Below are positions 47,289 to 56,765 of a stretch of DNA of 64,000 bases, piece after piece (positions within the stretch are counted from its first letter, which is position 1; each line of letters opens with the position of its first letter). Made by a program: the position numbers and the translations under genes. The stretch covers positions 1 through 64,000 of the forward strand of contig JAFGKK010000088.1 of assembly GCA_016928575.1 (NCBI GenBank), in the 5' to 3' direction. The stretch is from Anaerolineales bacterium. Lineage in GTDB: Bacteria; Chloroflexota; Anaerolineae; Anaerolineales; RBG-16-64-43. A model generated the notes under the pieces. That model was given only the letters and a program-made list of their open reading frames with translations, had not been told where the DNA came from and made no database searches.

Positions 47289-48186
47289 GTTCATTACCGG
47301 TCTCCCTAATTTTCTGATTCTTGGGGCGCCACGGTCCGGAACGACTACGATATATCAAAACCTGCGCAGTCATCCGGAAGTGTTTATGGGTCCGGTTAAA
47401 GAACCCATGTTCTTCATCTTGGAGGGAGAAAAAACACCGGAATACCTGGCTTTGGTTCCGAATGCCGTTACCGAATGGGAAACATACCGCAGATTGTTTC
47501 AAGGTGCGGGAAAAGCTAAAGCAATCGGCGAAGCGTCAACCTTTTATCTGTTCAGTAAAAAAGCGGCGAGCCGGATTAGGCACCGTATCCGGAGTGCAAA
47601 GTTTATTGCTATCCTTCGGAATCCTGCAGATCGAGCGTTTTCGCATTTTCTTCATAACCGGATAGAGGGGATAGAACCCCTTGAAAATTTTCTAGAAGCA
47701 TTGGAAGCCGAAGAGGAGCGGAGGAGGAAAGGCTGGTTTATGTATTATTACTACCGGGATGCTGGTTTCTATGGAAAACAGATTAATTGTTATTTTTCAA
47801 AATTCTCAAAGGATCAGTTTCTGTTTCTTTCGTTCGATGAATTAACGAAGTCGCCCGATACCATGTACAAGAAAATATTCCGTTTTTTGGGAGTGTACGA
47901 CAGTATCCGGATTCCCCGCCAAATTCGATATAATCCGTCGGGAACGCCGAAAAATAGGCGATGGTCCGAGTTCCTCCGTAAACCGAACCCGATAAAAAAT
48001 ATTTTCAAGCAATTCCTTCCGCAGACGATCCAATATAATCTCTTTACAAAATTGAATGGATGGAATTTATCCAAGCCGGTTCTGCAGGAGAATATCCGTC
48101 GGGAGCTGATAGAGGAATATCGGAACGATATCGTAGAAACACAGAAACTCACTGGATTGGATCTCTCATCTTGGCTTTTAGAATAA
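47272..48186 (+). CDS. Sulfotransferase domain protein
   Basis: 304 aa. The 5' phosphosulfate loop is LGAPRSGTTTIYQNL and the 3' phosphate-binding motif is AILRNPADRAFSHFLHN, both at the usual spacing for PAPS-dependent sulfotransferases. FLFLSFDELTKSPD fits the family. It is cytoplasmic and probably sulfates a sugar of the repeat unit. PAPS-making genes are not in the window. It overlaps the flippase gene by 17 bases. Confidence 0.9.
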   Translation: MHSENEFITGLPNFLILGAPRSGTTTIYQNLRSHPEVFMGPVKEPMFFILEGEKTPEYLALVPNAVTEWETYRRLFQGAGKAKAIGEASTFYLFSKKAASRIRHRIRSAKFIAILRNPADRAFSHFLHNRIEGIEPLENFLEALEAEEERRRKGWFMYYYYRDAGFYGKQINCYFSKFSKDQFLFLSFDELTKSPDTMYKKIFRFLGVYDSIRIPRQIRYNPSGTPKNRRWSEFLRKPNPIKNIFKQFLPQTIQYNLFTKLNGWNLSKPVLQENIRRELIEEYRNDIVETQKLTGLDLSSWLLE

Positions 48187-48220
48187 TTCGCTACTTGGGA
48201 AGAATGCCGAGGAAAATCGC

Positions 48221-49921
48221 ATGAATCCGTCACCAGCGTTTTACCCGTTAGCGATTTCGATCGTTGTAGTAGCGGTCTGTTTGGTCTTGATGATCTTGCG
48301 CTTGATCGGCCCTAATCGGATGAACCGATCGACGTATGTGGCGTCGGTAGATTTTCGAAATAAAACTCCTAGGGCATTACTCGGCTTCCTGGTTCTTTAT
48401 GGGATATTGGCGGCGGCCTACTTTATCCTACGATATCATGGGCAATGGGCGGAGACCGATAGTGCGAGTCATACCCAATCCATTGAATATATCAAAGAAC
48501 AAGGTGTTCTGATTCCGGAGCGTGGATATTATTTGCATGGATTCAGCTACCAATTAATTTCCCTGGCGATTATGTTTTTTACGGGATTGTCAGCCCCCAT
48601 CCTCCAGACCCAAATTTATTCCTACGTGGCATCGATCATATTGGTAATTACCACCTTTACTTTCTTCAGGGAAGTGATAAAACAACCCTTTCCGGCGGTC
48701 CTCGCATCCGTCCTCGTTTTTTTTCAACCAGAATTTCTTTTCATAACCATGCGTGGATCCCATGAAAAATTCACCTGGCCGTTAATGATGTTAGCCTTGA
48801 CAGTCTTATATCGCAGCATCGGTCAACCGTTACGAAAAATGACGATATACGTAATTTTCTTCTATGGTATAGTATTTGCGATGATCGCCACGAATATCTT
48901 TTTCGGGTCCGTCTTTCTTGCGGCGATAGTCCTGAGCATGGTCATGGGCGTCGGAATCCTTCGTATAGTACGCTTGCAGCGTCCGCCCTTACCATTTTCG
49001 GATATCCGGCGTCTAATGTTAATCAGCCTGTCGGGAGGGATCCTCATATATATCTTCATGGCATACATATATCCACCGGCGTTATCAAATCTTCGTGAGT
49101 TACGGAGTATTACCGATCAATTAAGCGCCTTGCTACTGAGTTTCGAAATTAAGGCGCAACCCTATGCCTATATCTCCTTCGGATGGATTAGCACGGAAGT
49201 CTATTTTGGATTGACGGTTTTCACCTGGTTGCTTATTCTTGCGTCCATATTGGAATGGATACGGCGCGCATGGAGAATATTTCATGGAGAAGCACGCCCG
49301 GGATTGGTAGAGAATATCGATTGGATGCTTTATACCGGATTTGTCATCCAAATTATCCTATCTATCGCAGTAGATTTCTCCGGAGCGTTGGCTGCGAACA
49401 TGCAACTGCGGTTATTTCCGGGATTTACCGTACTGGCATCGGCATTACTCACCCGGGCAATAACAGAGGGACTTCCGCGCCTGCATCTTTCAAACCATAA
49501 GCGATGGGTGATGCATGGCATTATCGGTTTGATGGTGGCTTGGTTTACCCTCGCATCTCTGTTTAAAGCGACCAATGAGACTCTACTTAGCAACAAATGG
49601 GGTTTCTATACAGAATCAGAATATCGTTCGATCGAATGGGTGGAATCCCGGCTGCGGGGAATGATGATTTGGAGCGGGATCGACGAAAGGTTGTCTAATC
49701 TCTATCGTCTGTATTTCATCTCTGCGTCGCAGACCGGGAATATTCTTTATAACGGCGATTTCAGAACAGTAAGTCGGTATATCATTTATTCAGAAAATGA
49801 CAAGAGGCGAGAGAGGAGGCTGGGCATACCCTCCTTGCCGGTGGACTATTGGGACCAAATATACGATAACGGAGAAGTTGTAATATATCATCAAACCCTG
49901 TTTCCAGAGGAATCTCCCTGA
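48221..49921 (+). CDS. Multi-spanning membrane protein, GT-C or polymerase candidate
   Basis: 566 aa with about 11-12 membrane helices and a soluble C-terminal tail of about 100 residues (IEWVESRLRGMM ... GNILYNGDF). A first extracellular loop contains ETDSASHTQSIEYI, reminiscent of the acidic loop of GT-C enzymes. In a flippase locus without another candidate it is the best choice for a Wzy-like polymerase or a GT-C sugar transferase. I recognise no exact family. Confidence 0.6.
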   Translation: MNPSPAFYPLAISIVVVAVCLVLMILRLIGPNRMNRSTYVASVDFRNKTPRALLGFLVLYGILAAAYFILRYHGQWAETDSASHTQSIEYIKEQGVLIPERGYYLHGFSYQLISLAIMFFTGLSAPILQTQIYSYVASIILVITTFTFFREVIKQPFPAVLASVLVFFQPEFLFITMRGSHEKFTWPLMMLALTVLYRSIGQPLRKMTIYVIFFYGIVFAMIATNIFFGSVFLAAIVLSMVMGVGILRIVRLQRPPLPFSDIRRLMLISLSGGILIYIFMAYIYPPALSNLRELRSITDQLSALLLSFEIKAQPYAYISFGWISTEVYFGLTVFTWLLILASILEWIRRAWRIFHGEARPGLVENIDWMLYTGFVIQIILSIAVDFSGALAANMQLRLFPGFTVLASALLTRAITEGLPRLHLSNHKRWVMHGIIGLMVAWFTLASLFKATNETLLSNKWGFYTESEYRSIEWVESRLRGMMIWSGIDERLSNLYRLYFISASQTGNILYNGDFRTVSRYIIYSENDKRRERRLGIPSLPVDYWDQIYDNGEVVIYHQTLFPEESP

Positions 49922-49924
49922 TCC

Positions 49925-51121
49925 ATGCGAATCGGTATCGTCGCCTACGGCCTTGACCGTCCGCTAACCGGTATTGGTCGATACACGATTGAATTGGTCC
50001 GAGCGCTTCAAAGATCAAAACAGGCGCCAGAAATCGTGCTATTGGCAGCAGGAAAGCCCGGGAACTTGGAAGCGGAAGGATTTACGATAATTCGACTGCC
50101 GGCTTGCAGATATTTACCGGCTTTATTGACGTTGGGAAATTTCTGGATCGCATTTTGGGCGCGGCGATTGAATCTTGACCTGGTCCATGATCCCAACGGA
50201 GTAGCTCCTTTCTTACTGGATGTGGGAAAGGCCTGTTGCGTCGCGACTTTACATGATGTTATTCCCTGGGTTTGCCCTGGCAACAGCAGGTTGTTAGAAG
50301 ACCTCATTTACCGGTATTGGTTGCCCAATCGGATCCGGCGTCTTCACGCAGTCATTACCATAAGCAGTAACTCAAGGAGAGATATCCTTAGATATTTGCC
50401 TGCGCGATCGGAATCCTTGCATATCGTTCCATACGGTCTTCCTGCCTGCTTTCAGAAACGGGCTTCGGAAGCTGAAATCCGTAATCTGAAAAATAAAATC
50501 GGGATTACTTCGCCGTATGTTTTATACGTCGGCGCGTTGGAGTCACGCAAAAACATTCCGAGACTTCTTGAGGCATTTGCGAAAATTCACCATCGAAACC
50601 GGAATCTATCGTTGATATTGGCCGGACCTACCCTGGACCCACAAGGGAAGATTGAAAAAGCGATACGCCGTCTGGGGCTTGCAGATCATGTGATTCGTCT
50701 CGGCCCTGTGAACGATGAGGATCTTCCAGCACTTTACGCGGGGGCGCAGATTTTCACCTTCCCCTCTCTATATGAAGGATTTGGATTGCCGCCCCTGGAA
50801 GCCATGGCAAGCGGGACGCCCGTGGTTTGCTCCAATTCCTCATCGCTTCCGGAAGTGGTCGGAGATGCGGCGATTCTGGTTAATCCTTATGAGATCCAGG
50901 AGTGGGCAAGCGCCATGCAAACTGCTTTATCAAATTCTAGAGTCCGTAATGGACTACGGGAAAGAGGTTTTATCCAAGTTAAAAAATTCACATGGGAACA
51001 CGCTGCCCAAAAGACGCTAGAAGTATACCACGCGGTAATGCAAAGGAAGCCGGCCTTGTCAACTAAAAGCTTACATTCGGATTCGAAAAATCCGGAAATG
51101 AAAAAGGATGATCTTGCTTAA
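49925..51121 (+). CDS. GT4 family glycosyltransferase
   Basis: 398 aa. GT-B with [64 protein letters not shown], and the donor motif [19 protein letters not shown]. It resembles mannosyl/rhamnosyl transferases of capsule clusters. It begins three bases after the preceding stop, so it is co-transcribed. Donor sugar unknown. Confidence 0.93.
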   Translation: MRIGIVAYGLDRPLTGIGRYTIELVRALQRSKQAPEIVLLAAGKPGNLEAEGFTIIRLPACRYLPALLTLGNFWIAFWARRLNLDLVHDPNGVAPFLLDVGKACCVATLHDVIPWVCPGNSRLLEDLIYRYWLPNRIRRLHAVITISSNSRRDILRYLPARSESLHIVPYGLPACFQKRASEAEIRNLKNKIGITSPYVLYVGALESRKNIPRLLEAFAKIHHRNRNLSLILAGPTLDPQGKIEKAIRRLGLADHVIRLGPVNDEDLPALYAGAQIFTFPSLYEGFGLPPLEAMASGTPVVCSNSSSLPEVVGDAAILVNPYEIQEWASAMQTALSNSRVRNGLRERGFIQVKKFTWEHAAQKTLEVYHAVMQRKPALSTKSLHSDSKNPEMKKDDLA

Positions 51122-51130
51122 GCGCGACCG

Positions 51131-52021
51131 ATGAACCGAATTTTCTCTCGGGACTTTTTTCTTCTATTTCTTGTTCTCTCGGTGTGGATTATAATCTCAG
51201 CATCGGGCGCATGGATATTCTCACAACCCATCTTTTTCATTCGGGCTATGATCGGGATCGTCATAGTCCTTTTTTTTCCGGGCTATGCCATTCAAGCTGC
51301 TCTCTTCCCCAATCCAAAGGATCTCGACGGTTGGACACGCCTGACCTTTTCTTTCGGATTTAGCATCATCATCATTCCCCCGTTGGCGATTATTTGCGAC
51401 GCAGCCAATTTTGGAATAAATATTACGACGATAGTGACAGGTATCCTACTGGTTTTCTTAGTCGGGACGGCAGTTGCGGTGATTGTACGCATCCGCCAAC
51501 CACTCGAATACAGAGAACGTATGATTGGGGAAAGACCAACTTGTAGCTGGTGGATTTCAGGAAAAAGAAACGATCGAATTTTACAGGTTCTGCTTTTGTC
51601 AGCCGGTCTCATCGCGTCGGTTTCGGCATTCTATATGTATGCATATCCACCGGTCGAATCTTCTACGGAATTCTATCTTCAGGGCATTTCGATTCCCGCG
51701 CCGGAAAATCCACGATTGGTGTATTTGAATGAGGAATTCTGGGTCGAATTAGGAATCGTCAATCATGAAGGTCTAGCAAGCGAATATAATGTCACTTTTT
51801 ACGATGACCAAGGACAGATCCTAGGAAAAATCGGACCGATATTTTTGGTGGACGACGAGATGTGGCAAGGAGGAATTTACATCACCATGACGCAGGTCGG
51901 CGATCATCAACGAATTCTTATTTTACTAGAACGTGTCGACTCCCCTTGGCCTTACCGTTCCTTGCGGCTTTGGGTAAACATAGTGGAAAAGAACAATAAT
52001 TTCAACCAACAAGAAACATAG
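51131..52021 (+). CDS. DUF1616-like membrane protein
   Basis: 296 aa. Four N-terminal membrane helices include IVLFFPGYAIQAALFP and DLDGWTRLTFSFGFS, the DUF1616 signature. A fifth helix lies at about 155-175, followed by a roughly 120-residue external beta-rich domain. DUF1616 proteins recur in archaeal and bacterial surface-polymer loci with unknown role. It follows the GT4 gene by nine bases and precedes the CPBP-golvesin gene. Confidence 0.75.
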   Translation: MNRIFSRDFFLLFLVLSVWIIISASGAWIFSQPIFFIRAMIGIVIVLFFPGYAIQAALFPNPKDLDGWTRLTFSFGFSIIIIPPLAIICDAANFGINITTIVTGILLVFLVGTAVAVIVRIRQPLEYRERMIGERPTCSWWISGKRNDRILQVLLLSAGLIASVSAFYMYAYPPVESSTEFYLQGISIPAPENPRLVYLNEEFWVELGIVNHEGLASEYNVTFYDDQGQILGKIGPIFLVDDEMWQGGIYITMTQVGDHQRILILLERVDSPWPYRSLRLWVNIVEKNNNFNQQET

Positions 52022-52170
52022 AAAAGAGCCGCACAAGTAACTTGGAAGATACGGAAATCAGAACAATTGTCCAAAACCCGGTCCAATCCTCACCGACATA
52101 TAGTCGTATAATAATTAGAAATCCATTCCGTCTATCAGATCATCCTTGCGAAATACGGATAATATATACC

Positions 52171-53532
52171 ATGAACGATCGTTCTAATCATCGGATGACT
52201 TGGGTAAACACAGCACGACGTCACCTGATGGGGACCGAAGGACAATATCAAGCCGTTGTATTGTTTTATTTATGTGTCATCACGCTTTCCGAAGTAGTAA
52301 CAACCATGGGGGACGCACATTATGGCATGTTTTTCCATTGTGTTGTCCTCGTACTACTGCTAATGCATAGTGCACTCGTGTACCGGCGAATTCTACGGAG
52401 ATTTCTTGTCCTTCTATCCTTGGCTCCGTTAATCCGTATCCTGAGTCTATCCCTTCCTTTGGCTATACTGGGTTTGCCGGTGATATATTGGTATATGGTG
52501 ATCGGTGGTCTTCTCTTTATTGCCGCGTTCGTTGGCGGGAAGATTACAGAATTCAAGGGGCGTCGCATCGGATGGTCTTTACGGGCATGGCCTGCCCAAT
52601 TAGCGATGGGGATTTGCGGTTTCGGATTAGGATATATTGAATATCTGATATTAAATCCGGGTCCGTTGGCTGAATATGTAACTTGGGAGGATATTATCAC
52701 AGCGGCGTTCATCTTGCTTGTATTTACTGGCTTACTGGAAGAATATATCTTCCGGGGTTTATTGCAATCTGCATCGATGCAGCTCTTGGGGCAAAGAGGA
52801 TTGGTGTATGTTGCTGTTCTCTTTTCAATTCTACATCTGGGGTACCACTCATTTATGGATCTTCTATTTGTTCTATTCGTCGGATTATTGTTCGGGTGGT
52901 GGGTTTGGAGAACGCATTCTTTACTTGGTGCATCCTTGGCACATGGCATTGCGAATATAAGTTTGTATGTTTTATTTCCGCTCTTATTGAACAAAAGCGC
53001 CTTACCGGTTGCCTCGGTACAACCGGAACAAATATCTCTTTCCCCTGTCGCCACCGTTCTAACAAGCGAAACGCCCATGAAGGAATTGGCATACCCTGTA
53101 TCGGAAATACTGGTCGACAATGAGGATCAAGGATTCGTTTTTTCCGGAGATGACTTATGGCTAGATCTAACCGATGGTTTTGGAGGAAGTTTTCGGTGGT
53201 TGTATGCTTCCCAAGCCTCACCAAGCGTTGTGGTATCGTGGATTCCTAGCTTTACGGGTTGTGGAATGTACCGGGTTGACGCCTTCATCCCAAGTGGACG
53301 AGGATTGACGGAATCCGCTCGGTATGTAATCCGCCATCGTGCTGGAAGCCAAGAACTTACGGTCGACCAAGCCAAATACGCCGGGTCGTGGGCGCCGCTT
53401 GGTAATTTTACATTCCTTTCTAAAAGTCCCGTTATCGTCCAATTATCCAACTGGACGGGGGAGGATCAGAAACTTTTCCGATGGGTAAGTTTCGATGCAA
53501 TCCGTTGGAAATTGTTGAAGCCTTGCTCATAA
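52171..53532 (+). CDS. CPBP intramembrane protease fused to golvesin-like domain
   Basis: 453 aa from the ATG at 52171; an in-frame TTG at 52042 would add 43 unlikely residues. About eight membrane helices hold the CPBP (Abi/CAAX-like) motifs GLLEEYIFRGLLQS (EExxR), FSILHLGYH (FxxxH) and LAHGIANI. After about residue 300 comes an external beta domain: VDNEDQGFVFSG, GMYRVDAFIPSG, YVIRHRAG and VDQAKYAGSWAPLGNFTF, the golvesin C-terminal-like pattern seen at cell surfaces. The fusion suggests a membrane protease or transferase acting on surface proteins or polymer. There is no strong ribosome site. Confidence 0.8.
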   Translation: MNDRSNHRMTWVNTARRHLMGTEGQYQAVVLFYLCVITLSEVVTTMGDAHYGMFFHCVVLVLLLMHSALVYRRILRRFLVLLSLAPLIRILSLSLPLAILGLPVIYWYMVIGGLLFIAAFVGGKITEFKGRRIGWSLRAWPAQLAMGICGFGLGYIEYLILNPGPLAEYVTWEDIITAAFILLVFTGLLEEYIFRGLLQSASMQLLGQRGLVYVAVLFSILHLGYHSFMDLLFVLFVGLLFGWWVWRTHSLLGASLAHGIANISLYVLFPLLLNKSALPVASVQPEQISLSPVATVLTSETPMKELAYPVSEILVDNEDQGFVFSGDDLWLDLTDGFGGSFRWLYASQASPSVVVSWIPSFTGCGMYRVDAFIPSGRGLTESARYVIRHRAGSQELTVDQAKYAGSWAPLGNFTFLSKSPVIVQLSNWTGEDQKLFRWVSFDAIRWKLLKPCS

Positions 53533-53546
53533 AAGTAACAACAAAA

Positions 53547-53575
53547 ATGACCGAGTATCTAGGCGCGGGTATAAT
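53547..53575 (+). promoter_or_regulatory. Promoter of the LCP gene
   Basis: ATGACC, 17-bp spacer, perfect TATAAT, ending 57 bases before the LCP start. It implies that the LCP gene can be made apart from the long island transcript. Confidence 0.65.
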
Positions 53576-53632
53576 GCCAATGGCACCGATAAATGGATTG
53601 GTGTATGATAGAAGAAATAAAGGAGATATAAC

Positions 53633-54649
53633 ATGCCCAAGAAACGCAAATGGATAATACTAGGAATTATCATTGCATCTCTCTTTCTATTTGGATGCTG
53701 CGTTACTTTAGGGTATGTATTCTGGAATTCCCCTTTGGGAGAACCATTGGAAATCGTCACGGAACAAAAACCATCTTCAGGAGAAGATATATTGAATCAG
53801 GAGGTGGATGTTTTTCCCTCTCCGCATCCGATTCAAACACAAGCAAATGTTCAAATGGCCACTAATTGCGGGGAGTCCGGTTCGATGAATATTCTGGTAT
53901 TAGGTATCGCGCCATCCGATTTTCCCGGTCCGAATGGACCATTAGACGTTCGAATTATACAAATAGATTTCAGCCGGAAAAAGACGACGGTGTTCTACTT
54001 CCCCAGGGATCTTTGGATTCCAGTCGTGGGATTAGAAAGCCTCGGCTTCGCCCAGACGAGATTGGGGGAGGTATACCTCATCGCGAGAAGCAACGGTGGA
54101 TATTCGGTTTCCGCCGCGACTATTACCGTAGCGCAGAATCTATATTCCAATTTTAATGCGACGAGCCACCACTACATCACCGCCAGTATGTCCACCTTGG
54201 CGGATATTATCGATGTCGTTGGCGGAATAGATATAACGATACCCACATCTTATGACGGCACCCCGTATGGATTTCATTATTTTCCAGCCGGATTGCAGCA
54301 TATGAATGGGCAATTAGCGATGGAATATGCCATCGCACCATCGCCTACGCATCAATGGACGGCATTGGATCGGAAAAACTTGGTGTTGATCGCCCTATTC
54401 CAGAAGATATTCTCACCCGCCGTAGTTCCGAACATTCCCGCCCTGATATCTCAATTCCAACAAATCATATCGACCGATCTCAGCCCTCAACAAATAGTGA
54501 ACCTGATCTGTATTTCCCAAGAGATCCCGCAATCAGAAATAACCGTTACGGGTGTGGGGCCTACAGATGTCGCTATGGGCGCCAGCGGTGTTTTATATCC
54601 TAATTTTGACGCAATCCGTGAAAAAGTAAGACTATTCATCGCTGTATAA
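53633..54649 (+). CDS. LytR-CpsA-Psr (LCP) family protein, divergent
   Basis: 338 aa. AAGGAG precedes the ATG. One N-terminal membrane anchor (residues about 5-30) is followed by an external LCP domain: MNILVLGIAPSD, VFYFPRDLWIPV, VGGIDITIP, QHMNGQLAMEYA and ALDRKNLVLIAL. LCP enzymes attach undecaprenyl-linked glycopolymers to peptidoglycan or proteins. Two usually conserved Arg sites differ: GPLDVR in place of the R-x-D-T motif, and AIAPSP after the Tyr where YVRxR is expected. So activity may be altered. It is the likely terminal anchoring step of the island. Confidence 0.87.
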   Translation: MPKKRKWIILGIIIASLFLFGCCVTLGYVFWNSPLGEPLEIVTEQKPSSGEDILNQEVDVFPSPHPIQTQANVQMATNCGESGSMNILVLGIAPSDFPGPNGPLDVRIIQIDFSRKKTTVFYFPRDLWIPVVGLESLGFAQTRLGEVYLIARSNGGYSVSAATITVAQNLYSNFNATSHHYITASMSTLADIIDVVGGIDITIPTSYDGTPYGFHYFPAGLQHMNGQLAMEYAIAPSPTHQWTALDRKNLVLIALFQKIFSPAVVPNIPALISQFQQIISTDLSPQQIVNLICISQEIPQSEITVTGVGPTDVAMGASGVLYPNFDAIREKVRLFIAV

Positions 54650-54746
54650 TTTTCTAGGGTGATGGATAGAAAAACTGCAATAATAAAAACCTTAAGGGGG
54701 AGTAAGAATAATAAATGGAAGGCCCGTCAAGGGTATTGAATATTGG

Positions 54747-54989
54747 TTATTTTGATAAGATTTCAGAAATTTTCACGCCTGCCATTATTATAAATACTAC
54801 AATCAAAGGCCATATGGCAACGTTTAAGGCTCTCTGCAAACGCTGCATCTTTGTATCACTTAGTCCGAAAACCATTTCTTTCTGAATCAAGAGGGTTATT
54901 AAAACAACGATGCTCATAGCCCCCAGCGTCCCGAACAGCGCGGCGCTGGTGATTGATGATACGGTGGATGTGGTGACCGTTGATATCAT
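54747..54989 (-). CDS. Small two-helix membrane protein
   Basis: 80 aa. The N-terminus is Thr/Ser/Val-rich (STVTTSTVSSITSAA), followed by a helix at about 20-36, a short charged loop (QKEMVFGLSDTKMQRLQRAL) and a second helix at about 55-75. GAGGAG precedes the ATG, and a good promoter lies 68 bases upstream on the same strand. It faces the island from the right edge. I know no assigned function; two-TM proteins of this kind near glycan loci could be regulators or subunits. Confidence 0.75.
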   Translation of the reverse strand: MISTVTTSTVSSITSAALFGTLGAMSIVVLITLLIQKEMVFGLSDTKMQRLQRALNVAIWPLIVVFIIMAGVKISEILSK

Positions 54990-55056
54990 GGCTCCTCTAG
55001 CACCAATCCTTTATGACCGGCCTGGATATGCATGAAATCGGGCCGGGAATATGGGT

Positions 55057-55085
55057 ATTATATGTAATAACCCTTTCCTTTTCAA
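55057..55085 (-). promoter_or_regulatory. Promoter of the small membrane protein gene
   Basis: Minus strand TTGAAA (55085-55080), 17-bp spacer, TATAAT (55062-55057). Strong sigma-70 type match upstream of the gene at 54989. Confidence 0.8.
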
Positions 55086-55223
55086 GGAAGGATACATGAC
55101 CCGTTTTTTTACAGCTTCCCGGATTCGGTTTTTATCGGGAATAATGTTGTTTTTCCGGCTTCTTCGCCTCCGGGAGGCAGCTGTTTTTACCCCTTTTTTA
55201 TCCCCCGGAGGAAATCCCTTCCC

Positions 55224-56588
55224 TTACGGATACACAAACCCGAGGAAGTTCCCGTCCATCACGAACGACTGATGGGCTCCCAGGACCGGATCCAGCGGTT
55301 GGTCCGGGATCGGCGCCCAGACGATCAGCACGTAGCGGTTGATGACGTTTAGGTAAGCCTCCAGGACCAGCAGGTGGTTGGCGAGCCAGCCCACCGGCCG
55401 CAGGCTGTCGGGGGCTTCCCCGCCGAGCAGGGTGGTCATGTTGGCGATCGGCGAATCGAACAGGCTGGCGCCGTCGGTCCGCGCGATCCGGATCCGGAAG
55501 GCCGCTTCCATGTTGCTCGGCCCGCTGGCTTCGGTCCAGGCCAGGAGCTGGTTGTCGGGCGAGAAGACCATCCACCCGCCGCCCAGGTTGCTCGAAGGAT
55601 TGAAGGGGATGGTTGTCTCCTGGCAGGTAACCAGATTGCGCACGGTCACGCCGTTTCGGATCAGGCCGGGAGTCCCGCCCTGGCCGGCGCCGTAGGCGAT
55701 CCGCGTCTGGTCCGGGGAGATCCCGCCCAGGGCGTGGGCCGTTCCGATATACTCCGCCGACTGGAGGGTGGAAAGGTCGAAATAGAACAATCCGTTGTAG
55801 GGCGGGAAGTTGATGTTGCCGATGCCCTCCATGGTGTAGGTGTACCAGAAGCCGGCCGCCGTTCCGCCGGCAAGGCGCACCGCCAGGGGGCGGATCGAAT
55901 TGCCGATGTGTGCGGAGGGATCCGGAGTCCAGGTCAGGGCCGGCGTCAGGGAGGCGGCGGCCGCGTAGTTGCCCGCGAAAACCCGGTTGACGGATTGGTT
56001 CATCCAATCGAGCGTGACGTAGACGATGAAGGGATTTCCCTCCGCGCCGATGAGGGAAGTCAGGTCGGCCGCCGGCGCCAGATCGCTCTGGAGGTTGTTG
56101 ATGTTCGTCCTCAGGGTTCCACCCCCTTGCAGCGAAAAATAAACGATCGGCAGGGCATCGGCCCCCGGGCCGAGGCTGCCTGCCAGGTGCGCGAATTCCT
56201 GGCTGGCGAAGGTCATTCCGCCCACCGGCCGGGTCGCCAGGGTTTGGTCGTGTACATCCTTGAACCGGACCACCTCCTCGTAGACGGCGGCCACCGCCGC
56301 CGGAAGGGGCAATTCCTGCGGACCCGGATGCACCGGCTGGCAGGCGGGTTCCGGCGTCGCCGGAACCTCGGCGGACCCAGTGGCGGTGGCGGCGGCCGGC
56401 GTTTGCAGCGGTTGCCCTCCGTCCGGCGTGACGGCGGTTTCCGCTCCCCCTCCGCCGATCGCCGATTGAGTGGCCGCAACCGCCGAGCCGACGAGGTCAT
56501 CCGGGGAGGGGGCCGGAGTCGGGGTGATGCAGGCGAATCCGGCAAGTAAGGTGAAAACCAACGGCAGGATTTTTATGTTTTTCTTCAT
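55224..56588 (-). CDS. Putative lipoprotein with beta-propeller-like C-terminal half
   Basis: 454 aa from the ATG at 56588, preceded by GGAGGG. The signal region ends AGFAC (Cys20), a weak lipobox because position -3 is Gly. A Pro/Thr/Ala-rich linker runs to about residue 80. Later parts have TolB/propeller-like pieces (TRIAYGAGQGGTPGLI, WMVFSPDNQLLAWTEASG). It is probably exported and anchored. There is no enzyme motif and no operon partner. Base composition has returned to high GC, so it lies outside the island. Confidence 0.72.
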   Translation of the reverse strand: MKKNIKILPLVFTLLAGFACITPTPAPSPDDLVGSAVAATQSAIGGGGAETAVTPDGGQPLQTPAAATATGSAEVPATPEPACQPVHPGPQELPLPAAVAAVYEEVVRFKDVHDQTLATRPVGGMTFASQEFAHLAGSLGPGADALPIVYFSLQGGGTLRTNINNLQSDLAPAADLTSLIGAEGNPFIVYVTLDWMNQSVNRVFAGNYAAAASLTPALTWTPDPSAHIGNSIRPLAVRLAGGTAAGFWYTYTMEGIGNINFPPYNGLFYFDLSTLQSAEYIGTAHALGGISPDQTRIAYGAGQGGTPGLIRNGVTVRNLVTCQETTIPFNPSSNLGGGWMVFSPDNQLLAWTEASGPSNMEAAFRIRIARTDGASLFDSPIANMTTLLGGEAPDSLRPVGWLANHLLVLEAYLNVINRYVLIVWAPIPDQPLDPVLGAHQSFVMDGNFLGFVYP

Positions 56589-56765
56589 GGGATTCCCTCC
56601 GCAATCGAGTATAGCACTTGCGGCTGGAAGCGTATGGAACAATCGGATGAAGGGATCGGTCGGTTGTGAGCGGGGCGGGGGCTTCCGTCCTCACGTCCGC
56701 GCCGGCATTACCAATTACTAAGGAGCCGTTTCCGGAAGACCGCCGCACCCGCAACGCCGAATTGG

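Noticed and set aside
52042-52170. TTG-started N-terminal extension of the CPBP protein
   Set aside because: It would place a polar 43-residue tail before the first helix. The ATG at 52171 fits the family start better, although its ribosome site is weak.
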